Below, one piece after another: positions 38,105 to 47,856 of a stretch of 64,000 nt of DNA. The translations under genes were made by a program, and so were the position numbers. The stretch comes from Flavobacterium sp. JAD_PAG50586_2 (GTDB lineage Bacteria > Bacteroidota > Bacteroidia > Flavobacteriales > Flavobacteriaceae): positions 2,728,001-2,792,000 of the forward strand of contig CP096136.1 in the NCBI GenBank assembly GCA_023213215.1, read 5' to 3'. Below the pieces are notes generated by a model that made no database searches, was not told where the DNA came from, and saw nothing but the letters and a program-made list of their open reading frames with translations. Position 1 is the stretch's first letter. Every line of letters starts with the position of its first letter.

Positions 38105-38977
38105 TTACTTTGGAACTACATTCTGTAACATAGCAATATAATTTTCAATAACATGTTCCTTTACAACCTTTCCATTAAAAATTAATTTTATAAATTTTTT
38201 GAAATTAATGAACTTGTGGTTTTCTACTTTGTTTAGTCCCGAAACAGATATTTCATATTGAATCCCGTTTTGCTGGAACTTAAGTGACTTTGGCGGTATT
38301 GCCGGAACAATGTCTTTTTGGTTGTATATATGATAAAGGTTATCAAAGGTGGGACTTTTTTTATTTGAAAACATAGGCATTCCAAAAGTATAGGCACTAA
38401 TACTATTGCGCTTTAAAATGGCGTGAGATCCTCTACAATTACAATTACTACGAAAATAAAAATACAGAATGCCCGTAAGAGCTCCTCCTAATGAGTGACC
38501 AGTGAAGCATACAGGGGCGTCCTCCCGAGCAAGCCTTTTATGAATTTTATCAAGAGTCTTTAGTGCAATATTATGAAAGCCTCTATGAAAGTTTAACTTT
38601 TCTAACTTACATGCTTTATTTTTTGGAAAGTTCAAATTAATCAACCAATCTTTCTTTACTGCAGTGCCCCTAGACGCTACAATAACAACACGAAAAGCGG
38701 AGATACCTACAGTTACAGAATGCCTATCTTCGGCAATAAATAAAAGATTCATATCTGAATTTGATAACAAAGAATTAAATTGACTGATATTTTTATAGTT
38801 CCGAAGAGTTTCGTCATTTATATCATAGAATGAAGTCCTGTCATTTAATGAAGTTGGCTTATATTCATATATAAGTTGGGAAAATTTTGCACAAACATAT
38901 GCCTTAGTTACGCTAAACGAAGTATCATTCCAATCAGCAGCATTGATGTATTTATATAGATTTTCCCTCATGGACAT
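38105..38977 (-). CDS. Class 3 lipase
   Basis: About 290 residues (start at 38977 or 38971). The alpha/beta-hydrolase nucleophile motif is VCFTGHSLGGALTGIL (~residues 155-170), the catalytic Asp is in YNQKDIVPAIPP and the likely His in VENHKFINF. RVVIVASRGTAVKKDWLINL corresponds to the strand carrying the oxyanion region of class 3 lipases. There is no signal peptide, so it is cytosolic or exported by a dedicated route. Relatives act on lipids, sometimes as secretion-system effectors. Nothing here proves delivery; no immunity gene is adjacent. Confidence 0.8.
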   Translation of the reverse strand: MSMRENLYKYINAADWNDTSFSVTKAYVCAKFSQLIYEYKPTSLNDRTSFYDINDETLRNYKNISQFNSLLSNSDMNLLFIAEDRHSVTVGISAFRVVIVASRGTAVKKDWLINLNFPKNKACKLEKLNFHRGFHNIALKTLDKIHKRLAREDAPVCFTGHSLGGALTGILYFYFRSNCNCRGSHAILKRNSISAYTFGMPMFSNKKSPTFDNLYHIYNQKDIVPAIPPKSLKFQQNGIQYEISVSGLNKVENHKFINFKKFIKLIFNGKVVKEHVIENYIAMLQNVVPK

Positions 38978-39001
38978 AAAAGTAATAAAAAAAGATGCTT
39001 C

Positions 39002-39574
39002 TCAACACCTTTCTTTTTCCTCTTGTATCCACATATCCTCCCGCCATTCACTAACAATATCAATAAGATCGTTAAATTCCCAATTATCAGATAAAAAGCC
39101 AAAGCCATTAAATACAGGAGAATCGGCACCAATTTTATAGGAGTAGATTTTATTTTGCTTATCATCCATGTCTTCAAACTGGATGTATTTAATGCTTAAT
39201 TCGTCAAATGTGTTAGTAGTATTTAAAGACAGTTTTGTTGGAGAATCTCGATGTTTGTAATAGTTTGATATTTCGTTAATTAGTCGGACTCTCGGTATGC
39301 TTGAATCGGCTACATTTTTGTCAATATAAAATTTTTGATATAGTTGCGATAAATCCGGGAACAAATCTGAAATACTGCTATTTATGTAATTCTGTAAAAT
39401 AATAAAAACAGTTCCAACTATGTGCTCCGTATCATCAGCATAAATACTATCCCAATAGTTAAAGGGATCATTTTTACATATCTCTGTTATTTTATCTAAT
39501 TGGAGTTGGAACGGAGAAATTAGTTCCTTAATAACTTTAATCCTAGTATCAATCCTATTCATATGTGCCATCAT
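39002..39574 (-). CDS. Hypothetical protein, 190 residues
   Basis: Starts MMAHMNRIDTRIKVIKELIS (an internal M is possible). Mostly helical, with TVFIILQNYINSSISDLFPD and VRLINEISNYYKHRDSPTK, a helix-turn segment resembling uncharacterised HEPN-like proteins but lacking a convincing RN-x3-H motif. No signal peptide. It ends in a weak minus-strand hairpin with T tract near 38985. Function unknown. Confidence 0.5.
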   Translation of the reverse strand: MMAHMNRIDTRIKVIKELISPFQLQLDKITEICKNDPFNYWDSIYADDTEHIVGTVFIILQNYINSSISDLFPDLSQLYQKFYIDKNVADSSIPRVRLINEISNYYKHRDSPTKLSLNTTNTFDELSIKYIQFEDMDDKQNKIYSYKIGADSPVFNGFGFLSDNWEFNDLIDIVSEWREDMWIQEEKERC

Positions 39575-39615
39575 TCACCTTTTATATTTTAAACCACTGT
39601 TAGTGGCTAGCTTTT

Positions 39616-40580
39616 TTACGCTTTTGGAAAATGTATTTTTTTTAATTCTGCTTTAAACCCAATTTCACTTATATGAAAAAGTTTTGAAAAATTTGGATGC
39701 AGTCCTTTCTCTTTTAATGTCTTGAAATGTTCATCATTCGTTAAAAATACATCCGAATATGTTATGTAAATACTATGAAGGCAATCCATAAAAAGGCCTC
39801 GATTAGTTTTACCTTCAACTGATAGCTGATGGAAAGCCATTATTGCCATTTGATAAATTGGACCTCGCAAAACAATACCCTTATATTTTAGCATTAAATA
39901 ATCCATTCTTTTAAAAGGATCAGTAATTCCAATTTTTGACCAATACATTTTAGTTGCGGAATTGTCCATGTCCATTTCTATACATAAAATGTAAAACATA
40001 AAAAGTATTGAAATTTTAATCACACTTTTATCCATGTCATCATATATTTCAATTTTTTTTCAATTTGAGAAAAGCAATGATTTACGTAATTTTGAATTAC
40101 TAATTCTTCATCTGATACTTTTGTATCTAATACTATTCTATTAATTATTTTATCAATTTGTTTTGATAATTTTTGAAAAAGTTGCATTCTTTGTTTGAAC
40201 TCTTCATAATCATAAATGAAAGTTCTTTGTGTATCAGTTACTAAATCTTTCCAAGTTTCACTCAGAGATAATTTACTATGGAAGTCATATCTCTTTTCAA
40301 CTAATGGACAGCCTGCGTTCAGATAGTTTATAATAAATTCAGATGGAGAATTTAATAATTTCTCGTGAAATAAATGTTGACAATAAAATATAATTCTTTC
40401 TCTTCTTTCTTTATCACTTGTTAGCATTATTTCCCATAACGTTACAGGCGATAAGTACCAAATATTTCCTTTAGTTAATTGGAGAGCTTTTGTTGCAATT
40501 GCGTCGGCATATATAAATCTATCAGCTAAATAATTTACAGCTGATGTTTCTAAATAAAAATTTGCATTTGACAATCTCAT
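39616..40580 (-). CDS. PIN-like protein (frameshifted as sequenced)
   Basis: Joined length about 320 residues. N-terminal FYLETSAVNYLADRF (a PIN-type first strand, with Glu where Asp is usual) and WYLSPVTLWEIMLTSDKE (second acidic position). The C-terminal part supplies LFMDCLHSIYITYSDVFLTN, with acidic residues as in the PIN third and fourth sites. The two frames join if one base is added to the T8 run (40053-40060). PIN proteins are metal-dependent RNases, often toxins. No clear antitoxin is adjacent, which weakens a toxin-antitoxin call. Confidence 0.5.
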
Positions 40581-40599
40581 TTCATTTCTGTCTTTTGTT

Positions 40600-40743
40600 T
40601 TTAAAACTTGTCGTTAACGTTTTGCCTGTAACCGTCAGTCGCGGATCAAAGCGGGCTGAGTCTCTCTGACGAATATAATATTTCTTCGTGAAACCGAGAC
40701 ATTCAACTCAGAAAAATCCAGACATTTTGGTTAGCGAGGGTAC
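40600..40743. repeat. Dispersed Bacteroidota intergenic element (gttaac-type)
   Basis: 144 bases between the PIN-like and nuclease-like genes. Read on the minus strand it has gctaaccaaaatg near one end, cgcgactgacggttacaggc in the second half and gttaacgac at the other end. I recall closely similar sequences between unrelated genes in many Flavobacteriia genomes, some described as attC-like. Palindromic parts such as gttaac are visible. It is non-coding; family membership is from memory and needs a search. Confidence 0.4.
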
Positions 40744-42460
40744 TTAGAGGAATCTATATTTGCCGCTTTTCTTTTCGGTCAAATATTTCTCATCCTTAAA
40801 TCCTAATCCTTTGTGGTAAAGTTCATCAAATATTGCAGCATGCATGGGATTTGTTACTAAAACAATATCGCTTTCAAAGATTTCTTTTGGAATCAGGTTT
40901 TGTATAAATGCACCAAAAAGTTCCAACTCATCACCACATATCAAACGTCCGTGTAGACTTTCTCGCAAGAGTAAATACTCAATTAAGTAACCAGGACCTT
41001 TCTTAAGTTTTAAAAGAGTTAAAACAATAACCTCAAAATCATCAAGTTTAACAACCCATGGAAAAACATCATCCTCATCTTTTGTCAATAGGATTGACAA
41101 GTCATTTTGAATTTGTCCAAATGAATTGAGGTTGATTATAATTGAAAAATCATTGTCTTCATAATCTGTGGTCTTAACAGTTTTAATTACTTTGCCTTTG
41201 TCGTCTGTGATAACTAAATCTCCTCTATTAAAAAATTTAGATTCGATTCGAAGGGTCTGCTCGTACCCATAGCCAATAGATGAATTAAAGTCATCCCTCA
41301 ACCTAATGAAAGCTTTTGAAGGTTCTCTTAAAGGTTCACGAATATTATAACCTTTCGCTTCAATGATGAATGCACTTTTTTCCATAGATATAGCAAATCT
41401 TGCTCATTTCCATCTACAAAATAACTCTCAAACTTTTCAAAGTTTGATTTTAACAATTTTTCAAACAAAATTGCAATTCGCTTTTCAAGCAACTTTCCTT
41501 TTCTTTCAACAATTTTGCTTGGATTTTTTGTTGAGATGAGCAAGACTTTTCGAGAAATGCTTCAATTGAATGCAATACCTGTTTTACCTCAAATACTTGG
41601 TATAAATTGTCGATATGAATTATGGGCTGCAGATAAAGTGGATTTGCAGGTTTAGTTGAGGAATAATATATAAAGTCGGTTTCTTCGCGCTTACAAGAAA
41701 ATATGTCCAATAGCTTTTCGATTTTTTCAATGGGAAGTTGGTCTGAAACTAAATCTATTTTATGAAATCTGAAAATAATTCCTTGATCTTGAACGTATTG
41801 ATATAGTGGTAAGTTATTCTCTTGTTCACGCAATAAAAAAGGAGGAATGTCTTCAGAAATTATTACTTTTCTATTGGTCAATTCCATCCACTCCGGTTTA
41901 AATTTATGGCGATTTCCTGTAAATGCCTGAAACTTATCTTGAATCAGATAATCTAGAGCGTTATAAAAATTTATGAAATCAGAAGTTCTTAATTCGAACT
42001 GAGAAAAAATTTGATCGTCAAAGTCTACATATAAATCTTTAATCCAATTTAGTTTTTGCTCTTCATAATTTAATGGCCCTTGATTGAAATAAGATAAAAA
42101 AGAAGGCATTGCAACGCTTCGCATCTTTAACCAATCTGCATCAACTTTGTTGTGTTCTGTGGGAAGAAAAATTTTCCCATATTCTTGTTCGATTTCGTTT
42201 AGTAATACAACTATTTTCTCCCATATAGTTTCATTGTCTGAATCTATTGTGTGCATGCTAATATTGTCTTCGCCCGAAGTTACTAACAAGCCGCCCAAAT
42301 AATACAGCTGCCTTTGGGGAGATGATAGATTTCCGATTTCCGATTGAGCCAATCCGGATACGATGTTCATTATCAAGCCTGAAATATGGCCTAAAAACCA
42401 TTGAGTATCGAATTTGCTAACTAATTCTTTTAAAGTTTTTGAATGATTTTCTAAATTCAT
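40744..42460 (-). CDS. Predicted PD-(D/E)XK nuclease (two frameshifts as sequenced)
   Basis: Joined length about 571 residues. A long N-terminal part (MNLENHSKTLKELVSKFDTQ) without a known motif is followed by a nuclease-like core: KRIAILFEKLLKSNFEKFES, VDGNEQDLLYLWKKSAFIIE and AKGYNIREPL. That gives E-x-D...IIEAKG with the spacing of PD-(D/E)XK nucleases. The C terminus (ELELFGAFIQNLIPKEIFES) may be substrate-specific. Breaks lie in T6 at 41524-41529 and T6 at 41376-41381, one base short each. Preceded upstream on the same strand by an Xre regulator. Confidence 0.6.
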
Positions 42461-42602
42461 TGTGGTTTAGTATATTGCATAATTAGGTTATATATGTATG
42501 ATAAAATCATCCCTATCCATCCTTTTGAACCAATTGATATAATAATCTTCATCTCTTACGAATGTATAAAGATTTGTCCTCTTAATAAAAGAAAAGATAA
42601 AT

Positions 42603-42627
42603 AAAAAAAGATGCCTCTCAGCATCTT
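42603..42627 (-). terminator. Terminator downstream of the Xre gene
   Basis: On the minus strand agatgc pairs with gcatct around a six-base loop, followed by seven Ts. It lies 13 bases after the stop of the Xre gene. Confidence 0.7.
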
Positions 42628-42639
42628 ATAAAGTGGTGT

Positions 42640-42879
42640 TTATTGAAAATCGAAGAATTCCTTAAGACTAATGCCAAGCATATTGCAAAACTTTTTAATT
42701 GTATAAATCGTTATACCTCTTTTATTAGTTTTGCTTTCCCATCTATTTATAATCTGGCGATCAATATCATGTTTTTTTGCAAAGTCGGTTTGAGAAAGAC
42801 CTGTTTTATTTCTCAAATACTGTACTCTATCAGCGATTTGATTTTTCAAAAATATATCTTCTTTGTCTAACTCTGCCAT
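42640..42879 (-). CDS. Xre-family helix-turn-helix regulator
   Basis: 79 residues. The HTH is clear: LRNKTGLSQTDFAKKHDIDR and QIINRWESKTNKRGITIYTI, ending KKFCNMLGISLKEFFDF. This is a standard Xre/Cro DNA-binding domain without other domains. Such small regulators often control neighbouring restriction, toxin or defence genes. The nuclease-like gene lies downstream on the same strand but beyond a terminator, so co-transcription is doubtful. Confidence 0.85.
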   Translation of the reverse strand: MAELDKEDIFLKNQIADRVQYLRNKTGLSQTDFAKKHDIDRQIINRWESKTNKRGITIYTIKKFCNMLGISLKEFFDFQ

Positions 42880-43371
42880 AGTGCAATTTTGCTCTATTTT
42901 TAAAATTTATTGTAATCCATTTGGATTACAAATCCGCATTGCATATATTTGTGATTAATATTATATTTGCGATACTTCTTATAAAAATATTTGAAGCATT
43001 CGCTTTGAATCTCGTTTTCAAAAACTGGTAATTTTTAAAACGCACGAGATGATAAGTAAGATGCTCACGTCTAGGCGTGGGCTCACTTATTCGTGTGTTG
43101 GGTATACCAGTACCTTGAAAACGTTTGAGCTGAGTCCACCCTTTTTTTGTGGATAACTCTCAGATTCCTAGCAACTACTTCAGGCAGCATCGCAGTCATT
43201 TTTAACCTTAAAAACTGTGTGCCTATGCTAGAAAATTAAACTTCAAAATGAGATTGCCACGGAGTTCCTCCTCGCAATGACACAAACAAAAAAGACTTCC
43301 TATCTCGTCGCCAAACTCGTTAGGAAGCCAAAGCAAACAAAACTAATGTTTCATTTAACCAAACCAATATT
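42880..43371. other. Intergenic region with a long hairpin and REP-like sequence
   Basis: No gene. It contains the 111-base hairpin at 43013-43123. Further right there is a REP-like stretch (gagattgccacggagttcct then ctcgcaatgac, about 43249-43281) of a type widespread in Bacteroidota genomes. It also holds an inverted repeat, cttccta (43294-43300) with taggaag (43321-43327), before the SusC gene. Confidence 0.6.
43013..43123. repeat. Long imperfect hairpin upstream of SusC
   Basis: Successive paired arms: cgttttcaa (43013-43021) with ttgaaaacg (43115-43123); ctggta (43025-43030) with taccag (43105-43110); aacgcacga (43039-43047) with tcgtgtgtt (43091-43099, one G-T pair); ataagt (43052-43057) with acttat (43085-43090); gctcacg (43063-43069) with cgtgggc (43076-43082). 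About 35 pairs in 111 bases. Candidate structured RNA or dispersed element between the Xre and SusC genes. Confidence 0.65.
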
Positions 43372-46300
43372 ATGAATAAATATTCATTGTACAAGGGCAG
43401 TTGGCTTATAATCGTATGCTGCCTTTGTTTTCAAGTTGCTTTTTCTGATGAGGGAAAAGGGATTAACTCTGTTCCGTTCGCCTTTGGCTCGGGTAGGGAA
43501 AAGGGATTAGACTTTTCCTTAACCGAATCCCAAAATGCTAATCAAGAAAATACTATTACCGGCACTGTCAGTGATGCTAATGGCGTACTACCCGGTGTAA
43601 CCATCACCGTCAACGGAACAACACAAAGCACCATTTCAGATAATGCCGGAAAGTTTGCCCTAACTACCAATGCCGATGCAATTTTAACCTTTACCTACAT
43701 TGGTTATGCAGCAGTCACAGTTGCTGTTGACAGTCGCAGCGTGATTAATATTACCATGACCGAAGATGCAACTACCTTAAAGGAAGTTACAGTAAATGCC
43801 GGTTACTATACTGTGAAAGACAAGGAACGCACGGGAAGCATTGCCAAAATAACTTCGAAGGATATTGAGAAGCAGCCCGTAACCAATGTCCTTGCCGCTA
43901 TGCAGGGGAGAATGGCCGGTGTAAGCATCACCCAAACCAGTGGTGTGCCCGGAAGTGGCTTTGATATTAAGATTCGGGGGCAGAATAGTTTACGAGCTGA
44001 AGGAAATAGCCCATTGTATTTGATAGATGGTGTTCCTTATTCGTCAGAATCAATTGGAAACTCACGGACTACCAGTATCATGCCTACAGTAGCCAATCCG
44101 CTTAACAGCATTAATCCTTCGGACATAGAGAGTATTGAAGTTTTGAAGGATGCGGATGCTACTGCTATTTACGGTTCGCGCGGTGCCAATGGCGTAGTGC
44201 TTATCACCACTAAAAAAGGGAAGCAGGGCAAAACCCGTTTTACTGCCAATGTCTCTCAAGGTGGTGCGAAGGCCACTAGATTCATGAAGCTATTGAATAC
44301 CGAACAATACCTGGCGATGCGGAATGAAGCTTTTGCCAATGATGGGGTGGCACCTGGTTTCTCGGACTATGATGTTAACGGCACATGGGATCAAAACCGA
44401 TATACTGACTGGCAAGCAGCACTGCTTGGCGGAACCGTAAGCTATAAGGATGCCAATGCTAGTGTAAGTGGTGGAAGTGCTACTACGCAATTTTTGGTAA
44501 GTGGGACGTTTCATGATGAGACTACGGTGTTTCCGGGCGATTATGGCTATAAGCGAGGGGTGTTGCGAAGCAATATTAGCCACAGCTCGGAAAACAATAA
44601 GTTTAGAATGTCGCTATCTACCGGCTATACCGTGCAGGACAATAACCAACCCGCCGTTGACCTTAGCCGGACAGCGATGCTACTGGCACCGAATGCCCCG
44701 GCTCTTTATAATGCCGATGGGAGCCTGAACTGGGAGGGAAGCACCTGGGAAAACCCTTTGGCAGGCTTGGATGCCAAGTACCAAACCAAAACCTACGATT
44801 TTATTGCCAATTCAGTATTAAGTTACAGCATTCTGCCCGGATTGGAGGTGAAGTCGAGTTTTGGAATAACAGATACCAAACATGATGAAATCAGAACTAC
44901 TCCATCGACCATTTATGATCCTGCCTATGCCGCGGGGCCTGAATACTCGTCTTTATTGGTGAACACTGTGGCACGTCGTTCGTGGATTGCAGAGCCGCAG
45001 GTAAGCTGGTCGAAGCAATGGAAATACGGCAAAACGGAATTGTTGGCCGGTGGGACCTTTCAGCAACAAAAAAGCAGTAAGATGCTTCAGAGTGGGGATG
45101 GATTTGCGAGCAATAGTTTGATCAATAATCTCGGTTCTGCCTTTGTGGTGCGCGTTGTACAAGACCAACAAACTGATTACCGATACCAAGCCTTTTTTGG
45201 AAGGTTTAACTACTCCTATAAAGACAAATATATTGTAAACCTGACTGCAAGACGAGACGGGAGTAGCCGTTTTGGCCCGGGTAAGCAGTTTGCCACTTTT
45301 GGCGCTTTAGGGGCAGCCTGGCTGTTTGGTGAAGAATTGTTTATTAAAGACCAAAGTGTATTGAGTTTTGGAAAGTTGAGAGCCAGTTATGGCACTACCG
45401 GAAATGATTTGATTGGCGATTACCAGTTTCTTGATACGTTTCTTTCCTCGGGCGTTAGCTATAATGGTGTTATAGGCCTACAACCCACACGATTGTACAA
45501 TCCTAACTTTGGATGGGAGACCAATAAAAAATTGGAAGTTGCGGTAGAAACGGGATTTTTTAAAGACCGCATTTTCCTGACTGTTGGTTGGTACCGCAAC
45601 CGATCCTCAAGCCAGTTGGTAGGGATTCCGATGCCTGCCACAACGGGATTCCCCAGCTTACTGGGTAACCTTGATGCCACCGTTGAGAACAGCGGAACGG
45701 AAATAACACTGAGGACGGTGAATTTTCAGAAAGGGAACTTTAACTGGACGACGAATTTTAATATCTCCTTTTCTGAAAACAAACTGGTATCGTTTCCTAA
45801 TTTAGAGAGTTCGACCTACAGCAACCAAGTTTGTCATTGGTGAAGCACTGAATATACAAAAAGTATATCATTACACCGGGCTGGACCCACAAACGGGCGT
45901 ATACACGTTTGCGGATATGAATGGTGACGGCATTATTTCGGCATTGGACAAAACGGTTGTAAAGGATTTTAACCCCAGCTTTTTTGGTGGGTTGAGCAAT
46001 CAGTTGAATTATAAACGGTGGCAGCTTGACTTTATGCTGCAGTTTGTAAAGCAGGAGAATTATACTTCTGCGGTGATGGTGGGATTGCCGGGGGCAAAAG
46101 GTAACCAGCCGGTTGAGGTACTACAACACTGGCAGAATGCGGGAGATATTGCGAGGCATCAGATTTATACCACCGGTTACAATGGTGATGCTGTGAATGC
46201 CTTTTACAATTACTATGAAAGCGATGGTGCCATTGCAGACGCGTCGTTCGTTCGCTTGAAAAATGTGGCGTTATCGTATAAAGTTCCTGAGCAATGGTTG

Positions 46301-46444
46301 TTTGGAGCCAGCTGCAAGGTGAGTTTGGAAGGACAGAACCTGTTGATTTTTACGGGTTACAAAGGCCGAGATCCTGAGTTTTCTGCCTATGGCTACCTGC
46401 CACCGCTGAAAGTCATTACCGCAGGACTCCAATTCACTTTTTAA
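43372..46444 (+). CDS. SusC/RagA-type TonB-dependent outer-membrane transporter (frameshifted as sequenced)
   Basis: Joined length about 1,023 residues. The N terminus looks like a signal (GSWLIIVCCLCFQVAFSDEG). A carboxypeptidase-regulatory-like domain follows (ITGTVSDANGVLPGVTITVN), then the plug (AAMQGRMAGVSITQTSGVPG, LKDADATAIYGSRGANGVVL) typical of SusC. The barrel continues to GYLPPLKVITAGLQFTF, ending in aromatic residues as expected. One extra base near 45823-45830 shifts the frame; the other frame continues FVIGEALNIQKVYHYTGLDP. SusC proteins import oligomers with a SusD lipoprotein. Following genes include a secreted peptidase, so the substrate may be a peptide. Confidence 0.85.
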
Positions 46445-46462
46445 CACTTAAAAATTAGACTT

Positions 46463-47856
46463 ATGAAAAATTTAAAAGCATTTAGTTTTTTTCAACTGTA
46501 TACGATTGTTGGACTTGTTATCGTATTATCGGGCTGTGATTCATTTGTAGATGTGGAGCTGCCCTCCTCGCAACTGAATTCGTCGAGCGTGTTTGATGAA
46601 AAGGCTACTGCGAATGCAGCCATGACGGATATTTACTCCAAGCTTCGAGATACCGGACTGCTGACAGGCAACGCCACGGGTATGAGCATTGCCTTGGGCA
46701 CCTATGTGGATGAACTTGATTATTATGGCACTAGTTTGTCGGATATCCAACATTTTTATAACAATAGCGTCCTTGCCCGAAACGGTGCTGTTGCTGAATG
46801 GTGGAGTAGTAGTTATAACATTATCTATTCTGCCAACACTGTTTTTGAAGGTGTGAGCGCTTCCACCAAACTCTCGCAGGCCGATAAAGACCAGCTGATG
46901 GGCGAGGCCTTGTTTGTGCGCGGACTGGTGCATTTTCACCTGGTGAATTTATTTGGCAATATCCCGTATATCACCACTACCAATTATGAGCAAAACCAAG
47001 TGGCTCATAAACTGCCGATTGCTGAGGTGTATGGTCGTATCATTGCCGATCTGGAAGCTGCCCAATTATTATTGCCTGCGGATTATTTTGGTGGACAACG
47101 GATTCGCCCGAACAAGCTGGTGGCCTCAGCCTTGCTGGCGCGGGTGTATTTGTACAATGGCAATAATGCTGAAGCCGCCAATGAAGCTTCGGCCGTTATT
47201 AACGAGAACGGCACTTATTCGCTTGTCACTGATTTTGACAGTGCTTTTTAAAAGGAAGCAGCAGCACTATTTGGCAACTTATCCCACAGGATGCCGGAGG
47301 CAATACCGGGGAAGGAGCGAATTTGATATTTAATTCGGTGCCGCCTACGTTTGCCGCTCTGACTGAAGGGCTAATTACAGCGTTTGAACCGGGCGATTTG
47401 CGCAGGAACCATTGGGTAAATGCCCTAACGGATGGTACGAATACCTGGTATCATTCCTTTAAATATAAACAGCAAATGAATACCGGTACCACCGAAGAAT
47501 ATTCAATTGTGATGCGTTTGCCCGAAATGTACCTTATTCGTGCGGAAGCGAGGGCAAGGCAAGGGTTTTTGACTGGAGCAACAGATGACCTTGATGTGAT
47601 TCGCAACCTTGCAGGCTTGCCCAATACCACAGCTGTGACGCAGCAGGAAATTCTTGATGCTATCTTACGGGAGCGTCGGGTAGAATTTTTTACTGAGGGA
47701 GGTCATCGCTTTTTTGACCTGAAGCGTGCCGGACAACTTGATACTGTACTTACCCCTGTGAAGCCTGGCTGGAATGCTTATGAAGCGTTATTTCCGTTGC
47801 CCCAAAATGAGCTGTTGCTGAACCCGAATATGCTGCCTCAAAACCCGGGTTACTAA
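46463..47856 (+). CDS. SusD/RagB-type outer-membrane lipoprotein (frameshifted as sequenced)
   Basis: Joined length about 464 residues. The lipoprotein signal ends VIVLSGCDSF with the lipobox cysteine. SusD features include YNIIYSANTVFEGVSASTKL, LFVRGLVHFHLVNLFGNIPY and a TPR-like helix (NKLVASALLARVYLYNG). The C-terminal part ends RRVEFFTEGGHRFFDLKRAG and NELLLNPNMLPQNPGY, the usual SusD ending. One base is missing in T5 (47245-47249). It partners SusC, starting 18 bases after it, and overlaps the peptidase gene. Confidence 0.85.

Noticed and set aside
38105..39574. Lipase effector with the 190-residue gene as its immunity protein.
   Set aside because: No secretion marker, signal peptide or known immunity motif supports a pair.
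39616..40580. PIN toxin-antitoxin pair formed by the two overlapping frames.
   Set aside because: Both frames carry parts of the same PIN-like fold and join at a T8 run, so they are one gene.
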